The notes: a model not told the origin generated them from the letters alone. A stretch of DNA of 64,000 bases from Oehlia diaphana (GCA_003833135.1 QZLH01000297.1:28539-92538); one strand, 5' to 3'; positions 1 to 12,768 are shown, counted from the stretch's first letter. Numbers and translations are program-made.

Positions 1-1388
1 GTTAGTTTTTGTGAATATTTAAAGATTTTATTTTAAGTATATTAGAAAAATAAATTTATAAAAATGTAATTTTTTTTGGATACAGTATAAAGATATAATT
101 TTTTATCTTGATTAAAGTCTAATAAATTATTTTCGCAATTTTTTTTGTATTCATGAAGATATTAAGTATCGGGATATGAATTGTGGAATTATGATTTGTC
201 AGCATTGTGAGCGTCGTGATTGTAACTTTGTATTATAACAGGATTCATTATCCCGAAATTTATTATCTCTCTCTTTTTTTTTACATTATTACTTTTTTTA
301 GACGTAATTTCACGAATTTGTTGTAAAAAAACCTACTATGTATAAACCAAAAAGTATTATACCAGAATCTTATGAATCGGGTTTATTACATATTTTACAA
401 ATAAACATTTTTTTATTAATAAGTCGCAAAAATTAAGTAATAATTAAATATTTTTATTATTATGTAAAGATTTTAAAATACTTAACAATAATTCATTGAA
501 ATTTGTAAAGTATTATTAAAATTATTTAATAATAAAATTATTAATTTTTTAAAATTAAAACGTTAGTTTTTGTGAATATTTAAAGATTTTATTCTAAGTA
601 TATTAGAAAAATAAATTTATAAAAATGTAATTTTTTTTGGATACAGTATAAAGATATAATTTTTTATCTTGATTAAAGTCTAATAAATTATTTTCACAAT
701 TTTTTTTGTATTCATGAAGATATTAAGTATCGGGATATGAATTGTGGAATTATGATTTGTCAGCATTGTGAGCGTCGTGATTGTAACTTTGTAACTTTGT
801 ATTATAACAGGATTCATTATCCCGAAATTTATTATCTCTCTCTTTTTTTTTACATTATTACTTTTTTTAGACGTAATTTCACGAATTTGTTGTAAAAAAA
901 CCTACTATGTATAAACCAAAAAGTATTATACCAGAAACTTATGATCGGGTTTATTACATATTTCTTACAAATAAAATTTTTTTTTTATTAATACGTCGAA
1001 AAAATTAAGTAATAATTAAATATTTTTATTAATATGTAAAGATTTTAAAATACTTAACAATAATTCATTGAAATTTGTAAAATATTATTAAAATTATTAA
1101 ATAATAAAATTATTAATTTTTAAAAATAAAAACGTTAGTTTTTGTGAATATTTAAAGATTTTATTCTAAGTATATTAGAAAAATAAATTTATAAAAATGT
1201 AATTTTTTTTTGATACAGTATAAAGATATAATTTTTTTTTATTTTGATTAAAGTCTAATAATTATTTTCACGATTTTTTTTTTGTATTCATGAAGATGTT
1301 ATAAAGTATCGGGGATATGAATTGTGGAATTATGATTTGTCAGCATTGTGAACGTCGAGTTTGTGTAACTTTTTATTATAACGGGATT
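1..1388. repeat. Tandem satellite, ~561-572 bp unit, about 2.5 copies
   Basis: The motif GTTAGTTTTTGTGAATATTT starts at 1, 562 and 1134, so the unit is 561 and then 572 bp long. The first two copies match almost base for base, differing by small indels such as a duplicated 'gtaacttt' near 790. The third copy runs to about 1388 and then diverges abruptly. No long reading frame spans the unit. The array touches the left window edge, so the true copy number is unknown. Confidence 0.93.
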
Positions 1389-1695
1389 CTTCGTAAATGG
1401 TTCCCATCTCTTTCCATTTAATTTATCTCCTATATACAAAAAATCTAAATAAATATCTATCCTTAGGTAATAAAGTAAATAAAACAAATATAGCACTAAT
1501 TTGCTGTAGTACACATATTACATATTTGGGATCATCCCAGGTTTAATATTTAATATGAAGGAAAAAAGAATGTTCTGTACGACCAAAAATTAAACAATGA
1601 ATAATTAAGATTCGGTACATGGAATTGAATTTTTTTGATAAACTCTTTCTCCTGTTATAATACATTTATGATTTTCGTTAGAAATAATCGTCAAT
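1389..1695. other. Unannotated AT-rich spacer downstream of the TLDc gene
   Basis: This is the short stretch between the satellite and the stop codon of the first BTB-TLDc gene. It probably holds that gene's 3' UTR and terminator. I see no other gene or repeat in it. Confidence 0.5.
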
Positions 1696-3353
1696 TTACT
1701 TACACCGGATTACGTTAAAAGTTTCAATTTCCTCAATTGTATAAACTATATCCGTATTTAAATTATTTTCATAGATACCATTCCTATTATTAACATATAA
1801 ATTTTGATATTTCATACATAATGAACCCTGACCAAAATTAAATCCATTGTCATAATAATCTAATATAGCTTTAGAACTATTTACTACTCGACTTATTTTC
1901 ATATTTTGAGTATCTTTAATATTTTCAAATGAAAAGATAAAATTATTTAATGAATAATACGATGGCCAACCATTATTATTTTTAATTAATAAAAGATTTC
2001 CAATTGAATTAAATCCAATAGAACTATATCCACCAAAGATTTTTTCTGAACCTTGAACTTTAATTAAAACTAAACTTGCTACTTGACCTTTACACTTATT
2101 TTTAAATGAATTATTATTAATCCCATCATCACTACCACGATAAATAAGTTTGAACTCATAATGAGGATCATTTATCGTACGTAAACCTTTTTTATTAATC
2201 CAATTGATAATAATATTTGCATGTTTTGGTTTGATAATTTTTGATTCAATTTTTCCTATTCTATGGGGTAAATTTATTGTTTCCGGTATTATACCTTTAT
2301 AATAAAAGTCTTCAACTTCATCATAAATGTGATTAGGAATGATATCTTTATAAGGTCGGACTTTATCATAAAAATCAATAGGAGAAATTTCCGTAAATCG
2401 AATTAGAGGTACAAATTGTCTCAAAGTTTTCTCTAAATTTTTATAATTTTCATTAGTCCATTTGGATACATCATTATTCTCACTTTCTAAACCAGGTGTT
2501 TGTTCAATACACCATTTAATTAAATAATTCCAAGCATCAATTTCCTCAATCTGCAAATCATTACGCTCAAGTATGTTATAAAGAATATCTTTATCCAGTA
2601 AAAGAGAATTTTTTGAAGTAATAAATGGTTGTGGATCTTCACAGACGGATTCAAGACAATAATCTTGCAGCTTCTTGTAACTTGCAAACTTATTAAGAAT
2701 AAAAACTGAATTTTGTTGAACCCAATTTTTTTGTTGCTGAATTAAGAATTCTTGTAAATATTCAACTAATTCTTCAAGAAGTAGTTCATCAGATGCAATT
2801 AAAAGCTCAAGAATATCTTCGCATAGCTGTTTTGTCAAGTCGAGTTCACCTGTGTAAATGTATCTTTAAAAAAAAAAATTTTACGAAAATTAGAATTATA
2901 TTTATAATCAATAGATAATTTTTAAACGGTGTTGTACTACACATGATTTGACCAGCATTATGAGCACTTTGGGCAGCATTAATTAATTAATTCGTTACTT
3001 TTCATGGAGCCTTGTGTAACGCACTCGAACCTTTGACTCATATATAATAGTTACACCGTAAAAAAATTTTTCTAAAATTAAATGTATGTAACTACTTACT
3101 TTAATATCGTTTCAAATACTCTTGGAGTAATATTAGGTTTAGTAAACATGATCATATTATTCTTCTTTGTAACCCATTTATTCGAGAAAGCGCTTTTAAA
3201 ATAAGGTGAACGAGCACGTAAAATAACTGAATGTGCTTGAAATTCTTTCACATTTTGATTTTTGCCAACTTGAATGATGACATTATAATCATCAGAATTA
3301 TTTAATATTAAAGAAAGATCTTTTGAAAGGTTGGAATGAAAAATCGAAGTCAT
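1696..3353 (-). CDS. BTB-BACK-TLDc domain protein
   Basis: Two exons, 3353-3100 and 2863-1696, join through a 236 bp intron (GTAAGT donor, AAAG acceptor) to give 473 residues. The join restores the BTB motif 'ILKYIYTGEL'. Domains in order are BTB/POZ at about 10-115 (VILRARSPYFKSAF), BACK at about 130-235 (WNYLIKWCIEQ) and TLDc at about 300-473 (KLIYRGSDDG, GGYSSIGFNS). BTB-BACK proteins usually act as Cullin-3 adaptors. TLDc modules are linked to oxidative-stress responses and to V-ATPase binding, but the role of the combination is not established. The gene has a paralogue at 23831-25424 and a relic at 25590. A GTAAGT sits exactly at the end (CGGT/GTAAGTAA), so an extra 3' exon cannot be excluded. 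The catalytic state is not applicable because no enzyme motif is visible. Confidence 0.88.
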
Positions 3354-6300
3354 TTTTTTACAAAAAAAAAAAAATTTTTTTTTTTAAATAAACATGAGCT
3401 TTTTAATTTGTTCATGATTTGGGCGTTTTTATGTGACAATCATTATTTAAGTTTAGATATAGCCCAAATTCTATAGTGATTTTCAATGACGAAATAAAAA
3501 TCATTCGATAGACCCGCCTTCGTCTAATCCCGGTTAAAGTTTGTATACCCCTACAAATTATACATTCCTATAGATTGTACATGAAGTTTCTTATGATAAT
3601 GTGTCAAAAATTTTTTTTCTTATTATTTAAATAATTGTATTAGCGCTAAACCTTGTTAGTATACTTATTATTAATTATTTTAATTATTAAGCATAGAGGT
3701 GATCAGATGATCATACTAACCAAAATAATTAGGTTGCAGTTTTAGCATATGCTTGGCAAATAATACATCAATTTTTTTGACGACCAACTAAAGCAATTAC
3801 GATAATATTATTCGCAAAAAAAAAATTTTCAAATTGACAAATAAAGCAGGTGAATTTTTTATACAACTTTTTTTAATGAATGTTTTCAAGACGAAGAACA
3901 CTGGCTTCGTTTCTAGAATAAAGAAGGAAGGTATTTCGAAGTCGAAGCAAACCGTCCCATTAATTAATTGAACTTTAATCGAACTTGTTTTAATAATTCC
4001 CATTATTGTTTTGTAATTTTTGCGAGAATATAATGTAAGTAGCCTGATTATTCTTTGTCAGAGTGAGGCGTAGAACTACGGTCGTACATAAATTTGTGTA
4101 TCCCTGAATCATTTCTTCCTTCCGCCCATGTAACTTTCCTTTTTTAGATAATGATCTCATACATGATTCTACCTTTGCTATAACTCCATCGAAGATATTT
4201 TTTTTTTTAAAAAAAAAAGAAAGAAAATTTTTAATATTACTGTGCATAACGATTTTTACATATTTTTTCTTATTAGCGACGGACTTAACGTCTTCCGTTT
4301 TCCTAGTATGTTTAATCGTTCGTTTCTATATAAATGATTATTCATCTTTTTTAACTTCAATTTTCTTTTAAAGTTTGGTAATCTTTCATATCTGACTCTT
4401 TTGTAGGTGTGATCTTAATTAATGTATAACGTAAAAACTCAAGAAGGATTTTAGCAAATAGTATTTTTATTATTTATTATACTGAATAGGTAAAAATAAT
4501 CCAAAAATTTTGTGATATTTTGAAAATGATAAATATACTATGACTTGGAATACTTCATATTTAATCAAATATTAATTATTTTCTCCTCAAAGACGTTCTG
4601 GGGGCCGGCACAAAATCGTTCGATATAGTAGGTCATGACGAAAACATTCTGGTTCATCATTTGATAACAAATTAGAAATCATAAAATGAATATCAAAGTA
4701 GAGGCTTTAGAGCAATTGATTATACAAGCCACCATATTAGCTTAATTTAAGAAATTTAGCGTGTTACAATTTTGCACTTTTTGTTAATTAAATTATGGTT
4801 ATTTGATTACGAAATGGAGATGTTCAATATCCATGTTGGGCAAAAAAATAAAATAAACTTACATGAGAACAAGTTTAAAATGTATTAATTCAAAGTCATG
4901 TCATACATGTATCCTTATTTACAATCTAATTTTCAGTCTTGATCTTTTTAGAATACTTCATATAATTTAGAACTGCTCCATTTTATGTTGACCGTTTAAA
5001 TTAGCGAAAATACATTAACCATTCAATAAAATTTTTATTGGCCAATTAATATTAAAGTTATGCAGCTTACTAACGACTTTTTTCACGTTATGAGGTAAGT
5101 ATCTAGTAATTAAATTATTTCATTTTTTAATAATAAATTCTTTAAAAAATTTGGTCTTCACTTATTATTCAATATTTTTCATGGTATTTTCACTTTCCAT
5201 GCCAGAATATTTCATCTAGACAACAAATTAAAGTAGTTATAAATAGTGCTTCGATTCGGATGCGGTTTACTACGGTTTGGCATCGGTTTATTTGAGTCGG
5301 AGCTATAAGTTTGGCCAAAATTAATAAAAATTAATAAAATTTGTAGAAGAATTATTTTTTTTAAATCTAACAAAAATTATAGTTTTGACAAAAATAATAG
5401 AAAAATGTTGTGATGCTAATCGACGGATCAATCCGGAATTCCGGATCACTAAACTTTTAATAAGTGTTTTTTTATCAACAATATTTTATAATGGGTACTG
5501 ACTGATAAAGAATATACTACTAACGTTATTGTCTTTGTAATTTTTTGCAACTCTTTCCTTCAACAATTCTAACAAAGTAACCAGTTATTATTAATAATAG
5601 ACCCAATATAGCTATCTCAGTATATTTTATCTCATTAATAATTGGTTACTTAATTGAAGGATTATGTAGAAAAAATACTTGAAATATTATTAATAGCTGG
5701 TTTCAGAGTGGAGTTTTTTGGAAAATGATGAGTTTACTATATTATTAATACAAAGCACGTTTATTTATACTATATCAATAAGTAGTGATGTTAAAACACC
5801 ATGACTGTAAGTGGGATCCTTTGAAACTGGAGTGACCGGATGGGTATAGATGAGAAATTCTTCAATTCCAGCAAGTTTACCATTAACAATACTTTAATCA
5901 ACTGTTCTGCATGACAGAATTTTACCATTTCATGTATTAATGGTTCATATGAAATTTTAATGAAGAATTTACCCGTCAGAATGTTAATGGTACTTACTTT
6001 TACTGTATCAGGTCATTAATAGTTAGTAAAAAAAATGGTATATGTCACTAGAGCGCAGTAATATGCGGTGCAGTTATACACTTTAGGGAATCATTTTCTA
6101 TCGATAAAGAAGTCAAGTAAAAATGTCAACAACATTTGGACACAGAGTTTAATAACAATTCATTTTCTGGTTCTGAACTTGAATTTATTATTAATTGCTG
6201 TAACTAAGACATTAACATTAAAAATCTGTTCTAGAAATTCATAAATATATATTTCCATTATAATTATTATAATTTAATGATTTTGTTTTTTTTTTTAATT

Positions 6301-7009
6301 CAAAATATTAATATGACCATTTTAATAATACTAAAAATAAATAATAATTTGGTAAGCTATAAATTATTTAAATTACAAACTATGAAACTTATAAAGTAAT
6401 AAAAAGAAGAAAAAAAAAAAATAATGATAATAACAAATGTTACTTTAAATAAATAAATTGTGCAAATTATCATTATTTACTTAGGTAATAATGGAGAGAT
6501 AAATAAGGTAAGTAGTGTAATTTAACATCATTATAAAATCAAGTACTGAAATATAATTTTGAATTGTGTGTGAAATCATTTCAAAACAATTAATTTATTA
6601 AATATATTATAATCAAAGTTTAGTATGTAAAAGTACTTCGCTCAATAAAAAAAAAAGATGGATCTTATTTTACTCTCCTATTATTTTGTCAATAAAATTC
6701 CACATTTACAAATCTTCCCAGAAACTTTTTATCAATTATTAACAATAATTTGGAAATTTATTTATACAGGGGTTTTTAGGATAATATCTAAAAACTAATC
6801 TAAATTTAAAGTCCTATTAAATAAAATGATAATAGTCTGTATATTATATATTTTTAACAATATAATTACTATATGATATACATTTTACACTATTTATAAA
6901 TTTATGTTACAAGGAAGGAGTGTCAAAAAATGACAAAAATTACGTACTCTCTACTCTCTGTCTTTAACTCTTTATATATTTCTATTAACCTAATAATTAA
7001 TATATTTAA
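3354..7009. other. Repeat-rich AT intergenic region
   Basis: There is no supported gene in this stretch. It contains one degenerate copy of the TCCGGAG/CTAG element (4058-4306) and a perfect 16 bp palindrome, ATCCGGAATTCCGGAT, near 5430. It also has long A/T homopolymers. Short open frames here have no start context or homologous features and were not called. Confidence 0.5.
4058..4306 (+). mobile_element. Degenerate copy of the ~250 bp TCCGGAG...CTAG element
   Basis: The right end (GCGACGGACTTAACG...CCGTTTTCCTAGTA) matches the right ends at 17322 and 48518. The left end (GTCAGAGTGAGGCGTAG) aligns with GTCCGGAGCGTAGCG at 48268. The length is 249 bp, against 250 bp for the 48 kb copy. The interior shares the block 'TTCTTCCTTCC' and a following 'GTNACT'. 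The 3' hairpin is partly eroded here. This is a non-coding, non-autonomous element; its class is discussed at 48269. Confidence 0.65.
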
Positions 7010-8212
7010 TTACACGCCAAATGACTTTATAGCATGTTCATAGAAATCCATGTCAACATAGTATCTTGCAAGCAGGTTCCTTAGTTCATCTTGATTGCTG
7101 GGATTATTCGTTTCAGTAGTACTATTATCAACCTCTCTTTCCAAAGTACTTATCTTCGATTTTCTATCATTTTTCATTTTTTCCAATTCCTTTAAAAGTT
7201 TCTCCCTATCTTGCTTTATGAATACAAATCGTGTCACAAATCCGAATGGATTCGCTCTTCTACCACCAAAGAGAAAGACAAAAATTACCCAAATTGAAAG
7301 ATATCCACCTATGTTACTGAAAAGGTCTGCTAGTTTGAAGGATGGTGTTTCAACCTCTTTTATGACTCTTTTAGGTGCTATTATTCCAATCGATATTATA
7401 TGCTCTTCAACTTTGATAACATCAAAAACATTTTTTATGATGGAAGTTTGGAAGCTTCGAAACGTGTAACTTCCATCTAAAACTTGTCGACGGCCCTCTG
7501 TATATTGGAGAATCCCACCATCATTTAATATTTCAACTCCTACATCATTAAATACGTTTCCTTCAGGAATGAGGAGCGTCCAGTCCATCTTATCGTGGGT
7601 GTCACCAATGAAAATAACAACATTGGTAGAATTATTGCTCTGAAATTGTATGTGATAATATCCTCCAATAGAATCATTTGGCTTTGAAGACAATCTACCA
7701 TCAAATAAATGGCATCGTCCATTATTTCCTGTAATAATACTAAATCCATCGTTTAAATTGTAGGATGTCTTACGTTCCATAAAAAGTTCAATATCATTAA
7801 ATCCATTAAAATTATCATGATAATCTGCTGAAATAAATATGAGTTCACTATCTATGCTTGGGCAAAAAAGTATGGATGGTGAAATTGTGTTTGATTCAAA
7901 CATTGCTGGTAGTACGTTGGGGGGATCATGTATCATTTTATAGATACTGTAAAAGGTGAGTCCTAATAAGCCGGCAGTAAAGAGGAAGAAAACGATCGTC
8001 TTAAGTATTCTTGTGTGAATGCTTCGAGTACTTTTACCAGTCATATGATCAATAACTTGTTGGCGAAGATGAGGATATTGAATGATTCGAACAATAAATA
8101 TTAGAATTATAAAGGCCACGAAAATCATGGCTATCGCTATACCGGCCAAGCCAATGTAACCACCAAGAACCTTAAATAATCTAGAATCAGTAAAGTGATC
8201 AGAACCATCCAT
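7010..8212 (-). CDS. Multi-spanning membrane protein with SNIGG C-terminal motif (possible DEG/ENaC-like)
   Basis: This is a single-exon frame of 400 residues. Two hydrophobic segments lie near the N-terminus, at about 18-42 and 69-91. They are followed by about 200 residues that are probably on the non-cytosolic side, with several NxS/T sites (NNST at 193-196). A third hydrophobic segment at about 300-317 begins with the motif SNIGGYLSIW. A charged coiled coil (KLLKELEKMKND) lies at about 335-365. A pair of membrane segments around a large outer domain, ending in 'xDIGGxxGLxxG', is the hallmark of DEG/ENaC channels. The match here is only to the general shape and the IGG motif, so the channel role is inference. 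The gene could equally be a lineage-specific membrane protein. A TATA-like run lies about 100 bp upstream, near 8310. Confidence 0.8.
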   Translation of the reverse strand: MDGSDHFTDSRLFKVLGGYIGLAGIAIAMIFVAFIILIFIVRIIQYPHLRQQVIDHMTGKSTRSIHTRILKTIVFFLFTAGLLGLTFYSIYKMIHDPPNVLPAMFESNTISPSILFCPSIDSELIFISADYHDNFNGFNDIELFMERKTSYNLNDGFSIITGNNGRCHLFDGRLSSKPNDSIGGYYHIQFQSNNSTNVVIFIGDTHDKMDWTLLIPEGNVFNDVGVEILNDGGILQYTEGRRQVLDGSYTFRSFQTSIIKNVFDVIKVEEHIISIGIIAPKRVIKEVETPSFKLADLFSNIGGYLSIWVIFVFLFGGRRANPFGFVTRFVFIKQDREKLLKELEKMKNDRKSKISTLEREVDNSTTETNNPSNQDELRNLLARYYVDMDFYEHAIKSFGV

Positions 8213-8538
8213 ATTGTAGACTTTTAAGTTTACTGACGAAAAATTTACTATTATTTCTTTTTGATATTTTTGTTATTTTCCTGTAGAATGATTTTTTGGT
8301 TCTGGGTGCTTGATATATATATATATAAGTAATAAAATTAATTCAAGTTTGTATATGCATTTTCGATTATAATAAATTCCAAATAAAGCGATTACCACAT
8401 GCATTAATTGCATTATGTTCCAGAGTACAAAGCGATTTAAAAATAGACGGATCTATTACTTATTTGATCTAACCTTAAATAAATTTTCTTTTTTTGGTAA
8501 AAACTTTGGCAAATGATTTTATATCGTTTGGGGCAGTA

Positions 8539-8729
8539 ATCCCGCCCCGTGGTGTAGCCGGAATTTACTATTTTTAGTACCAGAAACCCGTCCCAACCCG
8601 TCCCAACCTAAGGTGGTGACAAATAATATGTGACAAATAGAGATCAGACGGTAAATAAAATTAAATCGCTGAGATAAATATAAATAACACGCTCCTCACG
8701 ATCACCTCGGTTACACCACGGGGCGGGAT
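8539..8729. mobile_element. MITE with 22 bp terminal inverted repeats
   Basis: The left end at 8539-8560 reads ATCCCGCCCCGTGGTGTAGC followed by CG. The right end at 8708-8729 is its reverse complement with one mismatch. The interior has no coding capacity. It contains 'tgacaaatag' and 'tcgctgagataaatata', strings also found in the fold-back repeats at 17880 and 20776. The target-site duplication is not clear, so the superfamily is left open. Confidence 0.85.
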
Positions 8730-9064
8730 GACAAATCTATTGGGTATTGTTATTTGTTATATTGGCGGCGGATCCTTTGTTGATTTATTTCCTTTTTAAC
8801 TATCGTAAATTCCGATATTGACGCCATCCATGCAATGTTGATCAAAATATTTTAAGCCACACAGTTGAAATTTTAATTTACAAGACAATAAAGTCATAAA
8901 GGAAATTCCATTATTAAAATCTATTATACAATAGTAATTATTTTAGTGTACACAAGATTATGGTTTTTGTTTAACACTGGATTCCCTTGTCTCACAAATC
9001 AGGCAATCATTGTCCCACTAACGAACTAAATGGAGATAATTAATTAAATCCGCCTATATTATTA

Positions 9065-9112
9065 ATTACCAACGTTTTCGCCACGTTCAGTTTTTATTAA
9101 AAAAACGTGCGA

Positions 9113-9144
<32 letters not shown>

Positions 9145-9290
9145 ACGAAATTACTAATAAAAAATGTTTTCGCAACTTTTTTTGTTAAAACAATTAAAAA
9201 ACGTTGCGAAACTTTTTTTTTTTAATTAAATTACTTAATGAAAAACGTTTTCGCAACGTTTTTTATTAAAATAATTAAAAACGTCATTTA
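9065..9290. repeat. Imperfect direct and inverted CGTTTTCGCAACG repeats with poly-T
   Basis: Several copies of AACGTTTTCGCAACG and its inverse CGTTGCGAAA are spaced by poly-T tracts and 'TATTAAAANAATTAAAAACG' units. The arrangement could fold into a multi-arm hairpin. I do not recognise a transposon end or a gene in it. Confidence 0.6.
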
Positions 9291-11555
9291 TATCCTCCTT
9301 TTTTTATTCGGAGTTAAAATTTTAATAATGATCAATTTAACTTGGTAGAATAAATAAAATCAAATGTCAGATTATTCAGTTAGTAAAATTAGAATTAGGT
9401 TGTATTTTTGTTTTATTTATCCAAGTTAATATAATGTAGTGAGTTTTTTGGGATATATATATATATTTATTTTTAGCTTATTCTATATAAAATGTATATA
9501 AATTCGGTCTGATTAATATTTTTATTTTTATTTTTATTTTTGGCATTAAAAATCTGATTTTTTGCCGGGTTCAAATTTCAGTTCAAATTTGTTGACATTC
9601 AATAAGTTTGATATTACTTCAAAAGGATAAATAATCTTAGGAGCAAGTCATTCCAAAGAATTCGGAAAGTTCCTATGTAAAGAGTGTTGAATTGTACATT
9701 TGTATAATTTGAATTTAAATCCTAATAAAGTTATGCGTGTTACTAAAAATAATCTTCGAATAGAATATTTTGTATATGGGATATAACATAATAAAAAAAA
9801 TTATAATTATAATTGGATTGTAGTTGCATACAATTCTTTTTTAATTAAAATTTTAATTTAACAAGTGAAATAGGTTACATACGCATTGCTATTTGTACAT
9901 TGTATTATTAGTGTACCGTACTCAACACCTTTTTTAGCACCGTACTCCACTCAACACCTCTACCGACTACCGCCGGACTCCATAACTAATCGTCTTATAT
10001 TATATATCATGCTGTAATATTTTACTATATATTCCTAAACTTTTTTGATTCTCTCATATCTCGTTTTGTATTTTACAAAGAAAAAAATCGTAATTAAAAT
10101 GAAACAACTATTAAGAAACGGTTAGTAGTCTATTGGATTTTATTGTGATTTGTACAATAAAGATGTTGATGGAATCATGCGTTTAATAAACCGCGTTCAA
10201 TAATTCGGCTATATAATGCTAATAATTACAAAATAATAAATGTTTGGATAATGACGTAACGAATGTAATAAAGTTCTTAAATGGTTCGTTTAAATTAAGA
10301 CTTCCTATTCTATTAGTCAATTTATATTTCCCAGAGGATCAGTATTTATCGCTGATTTTTTTAGGTTATAAAAAGAAAAAGTTTTTGATTAATGAATCCT
10401 TATTCAATAGATAAATCACTGGTTAAAACAACAAAATATAAAATAATTTAAGAATTAATTTTATAATTATTTAATTTGAGGCTAAGACTATAGTCGACAA
10501 TGAGACAAATTTGGAAAAAAAAAAAATCTGAACACATTCTTATGATTTACCACAGGCGCAGTAAATTATAAATCAGTGCAAAAATTTACTTTTTTAAATA
10601 AAACTAGCCGACATTATCGTATTTTTGATCTTGTTAGACCATATTTCTTCATTCTGAACATTAAAAAGGAGGTTTCACAAATTTATTTTTATTATATGAT
10701 AAATTATATCCTTCTTTTTAATTCATTATTTATTTGTTGATTTAACGAAAAATTTTCTAAATGATATTTATATAATAAATAATAAAATTAAATTTAATAT
10801 TCAATTGAAATATTTGCACATTTGTCTAAGCACTGAAAGTACTAACAATTAATAAAATATTACATTGTAAATCAAAAAACAATTTGCAATACTCTTAATA
10901 CTCTTGCAATGAAAGAGAACATACAGTATCAAGACATAATCTAAATCTTTAAACTTCATTAGTCAGGCAACTATTAACCATGAATAAGTCCAAAATTTAC
11001 GAGGGCTTGTTGAAATTCATTGTTTACTGAATAAATGTTTGGAAATTAATACAGTAATATAATAATCTGTTCTTTAAAGAAACGCATTCTAAAATAGTGA
11101 GAAGGCTAAATCGTTATTAAAACAGGGAAATTATTCTTTTTTATATGGTGTGGAAGAGAAAAACAATAAATTATCGTAATACTTATGATAAAGGTAATGT
11201 TTTAAATTTTTAATACAATTATTTGATTCAAACATACAGTAATTTGTTTTCATATTTATTATCTATATTAATTATATTACTAATAAAATTTTAAAAATTA
11301 ACATTAAATCATAGCAAAATACCAGAAATTGATTTTTGACTGAATAGATTGATTCCCCTTGCAGAATTATTTGTGGCAATAAAACAGCTACACAATTCAT
11401 AAATTAATTACTAAATGATACAATAGAACTTTCAAGAATGTGGATTATAGTAACCCTGCTTTGATTTTCTTTCCTCATACAGATGTTCTTTATCGTTAGA
11501 TTTAATTTCTCACGCTAAAAAGAACCCAGCTAACAACAGATAAGTATCATAAAGC
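9291..11555. other. AT-rich intergenic region
   Basis: I see no gene, RNA or clear repeat here. Composition is dominated by A/T runs, with a few GC-richer words around 9905-9990. Confidence 0.45.
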
Positions 11556-12256
11556 ACTTGAACGGATATGATAGATTTTAAAGTAGTATGATGTTAAATA
11601 TATTGCAAAAGTCGGATTTAGCAAAGTATATGATAAAGCGAATTGGAGTGATGGATATATATGAAATTGGGACAATAAAAATAAAAGTTGGAGGAGAACT
11701 TGCCAAAATATATACGTAGCATTGAAGAGCCTAATTAATTCAAAGAACATTACATGAAAATTTATTGATAAGGTATGAATTAATTATAATTTAATGAAGT
11801 TTTAAATGAACACTTTTACTAATTTGATTTTACTTTATATAAATATACAGGTTCAAGGCATCACAAAATAAATATAATTTTATCATTAGACTTTATGGAA
11901 ATTACTCAAGATCCTGATACAAAAGCTATATGATGGTTTTAGATTACGCAGAAAACGGAAGTTTACGAAATTTTTTACAAATTATGATAAATTAAACTGG
12001 AAGGCTATGTTCGTAATTCATATTACATTTCTCTTGGACTCAATACGATTCACGAAATAAAGTTTATTCATAGAGTGATAATATACTAAGGTTTCCATTT
12101 AGTACGTGTATAACTGATATGGGATTATGTAAACCTGCAGATTATAATGAGTAAGAAAATACAAAAAACAGTATATAAGGTGTATTACCTTATATTACAC
12201 CCGAAGTTTTAAAAGGATGGAATTACACTAAAGCTTCTGATATTTATAGTTTTGGT
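11556..12256 (+). pseudogene. Decayed protein kinase gene
   Basis: Forward translation in shifting frames shows a protein kinase. Successive pieces are a glycine-loop remnant (AKVGFSKVY), VALKSL with the ATP lysine, a GTATGA donor after FIDK near 11772, and then a second exon. That exon contains MMVLDYAENGSLRNFL, GLNTIHEIKFIHR, CITDMGLCKP (DFG changed to DMG), GVLPYITPEVL and SDIYSFG. In-frame stops (for example at ITW/stop and in 'GYI/stop/NW') and frameshifts break it repeatedly. The frame ends exactly at the hAT-type MITE at 12257, and no C-lobe remains beyond it. It belongs to the same broad kinase class as the 14-23 kb array but to a different, more diverged branch and on the opposite strand. 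Confidence 0.85.
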
Positions 12257-12405
12257 TAGGGATGGCAACGGTCACGGTCATAGCCTGTCATAACCGTGAC
12301 CGACGTTTGACTCAACCAAAACGGTCGGTCAAATAGTCTGTCGGTCAATGGTTCTTGACCGGTAATGACCGACCCGATAACTGACCATAACCGTTGCCGT
12401 CCCTA
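12257..12405. mobile_element. hAT-type MITE, 149 bp
   Basis: The ends TAGGGATGGCAACGGT and its inverse ACCGTTGCCGTCCCTA form 16 bp inverted repeats with one mismatch. This sequence form (YAGGGNTGGCAA) is typical of hAT elements. The interior is made of repeated GGTCA/TGACC words. No intact 8 bp target duplication is visible, so the insertion may be old or followed by deletion. It sits at the break of the kinase pseudogene. Confidence 0.82.
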
Positions 12406-12768
12406 TCCTACTTAATTATTCATTATCGTAATGTTAAGCAAAATAAAATGATGATGTAAATTGATTAGATTTGTTGTCTCCCATGAACCATTTCTTTATT
12501 TAACAGATTTTTGAAATTATTAGCTCGGAAGCTTAAAGTGTGTATTATATATTTCATCAATACTCTATATAATAGCCAAAAAAAATAATGAGTTAAGCAT
12601 TTAAAATGAGCTCATTTTTGAATTTTATTTTGCTAAAAGTATTTTTAAATACGTACTAGAATTATTAAGGATTATCTTTCTGAAAAAAATTGAATGAATA
12701 TAGTTTGGATAAAGTTAAATTTCGAAAATGAATACAAATTTATTTTGAGTATATTTAAATGTTAATTA

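Noticed and set aside
3797..4247. Two short reverse-strand frames in the 3.8-4.2 kb region
   Set aside because: They overlap a degenerate mobile element and homopolymers, and show no domain or splice context.
7095..7469. 124-codon forward frame overlapping the membrane protein gene
   Set aside because: It is the antisense shadow of the 400-residue reverse-strand gene.
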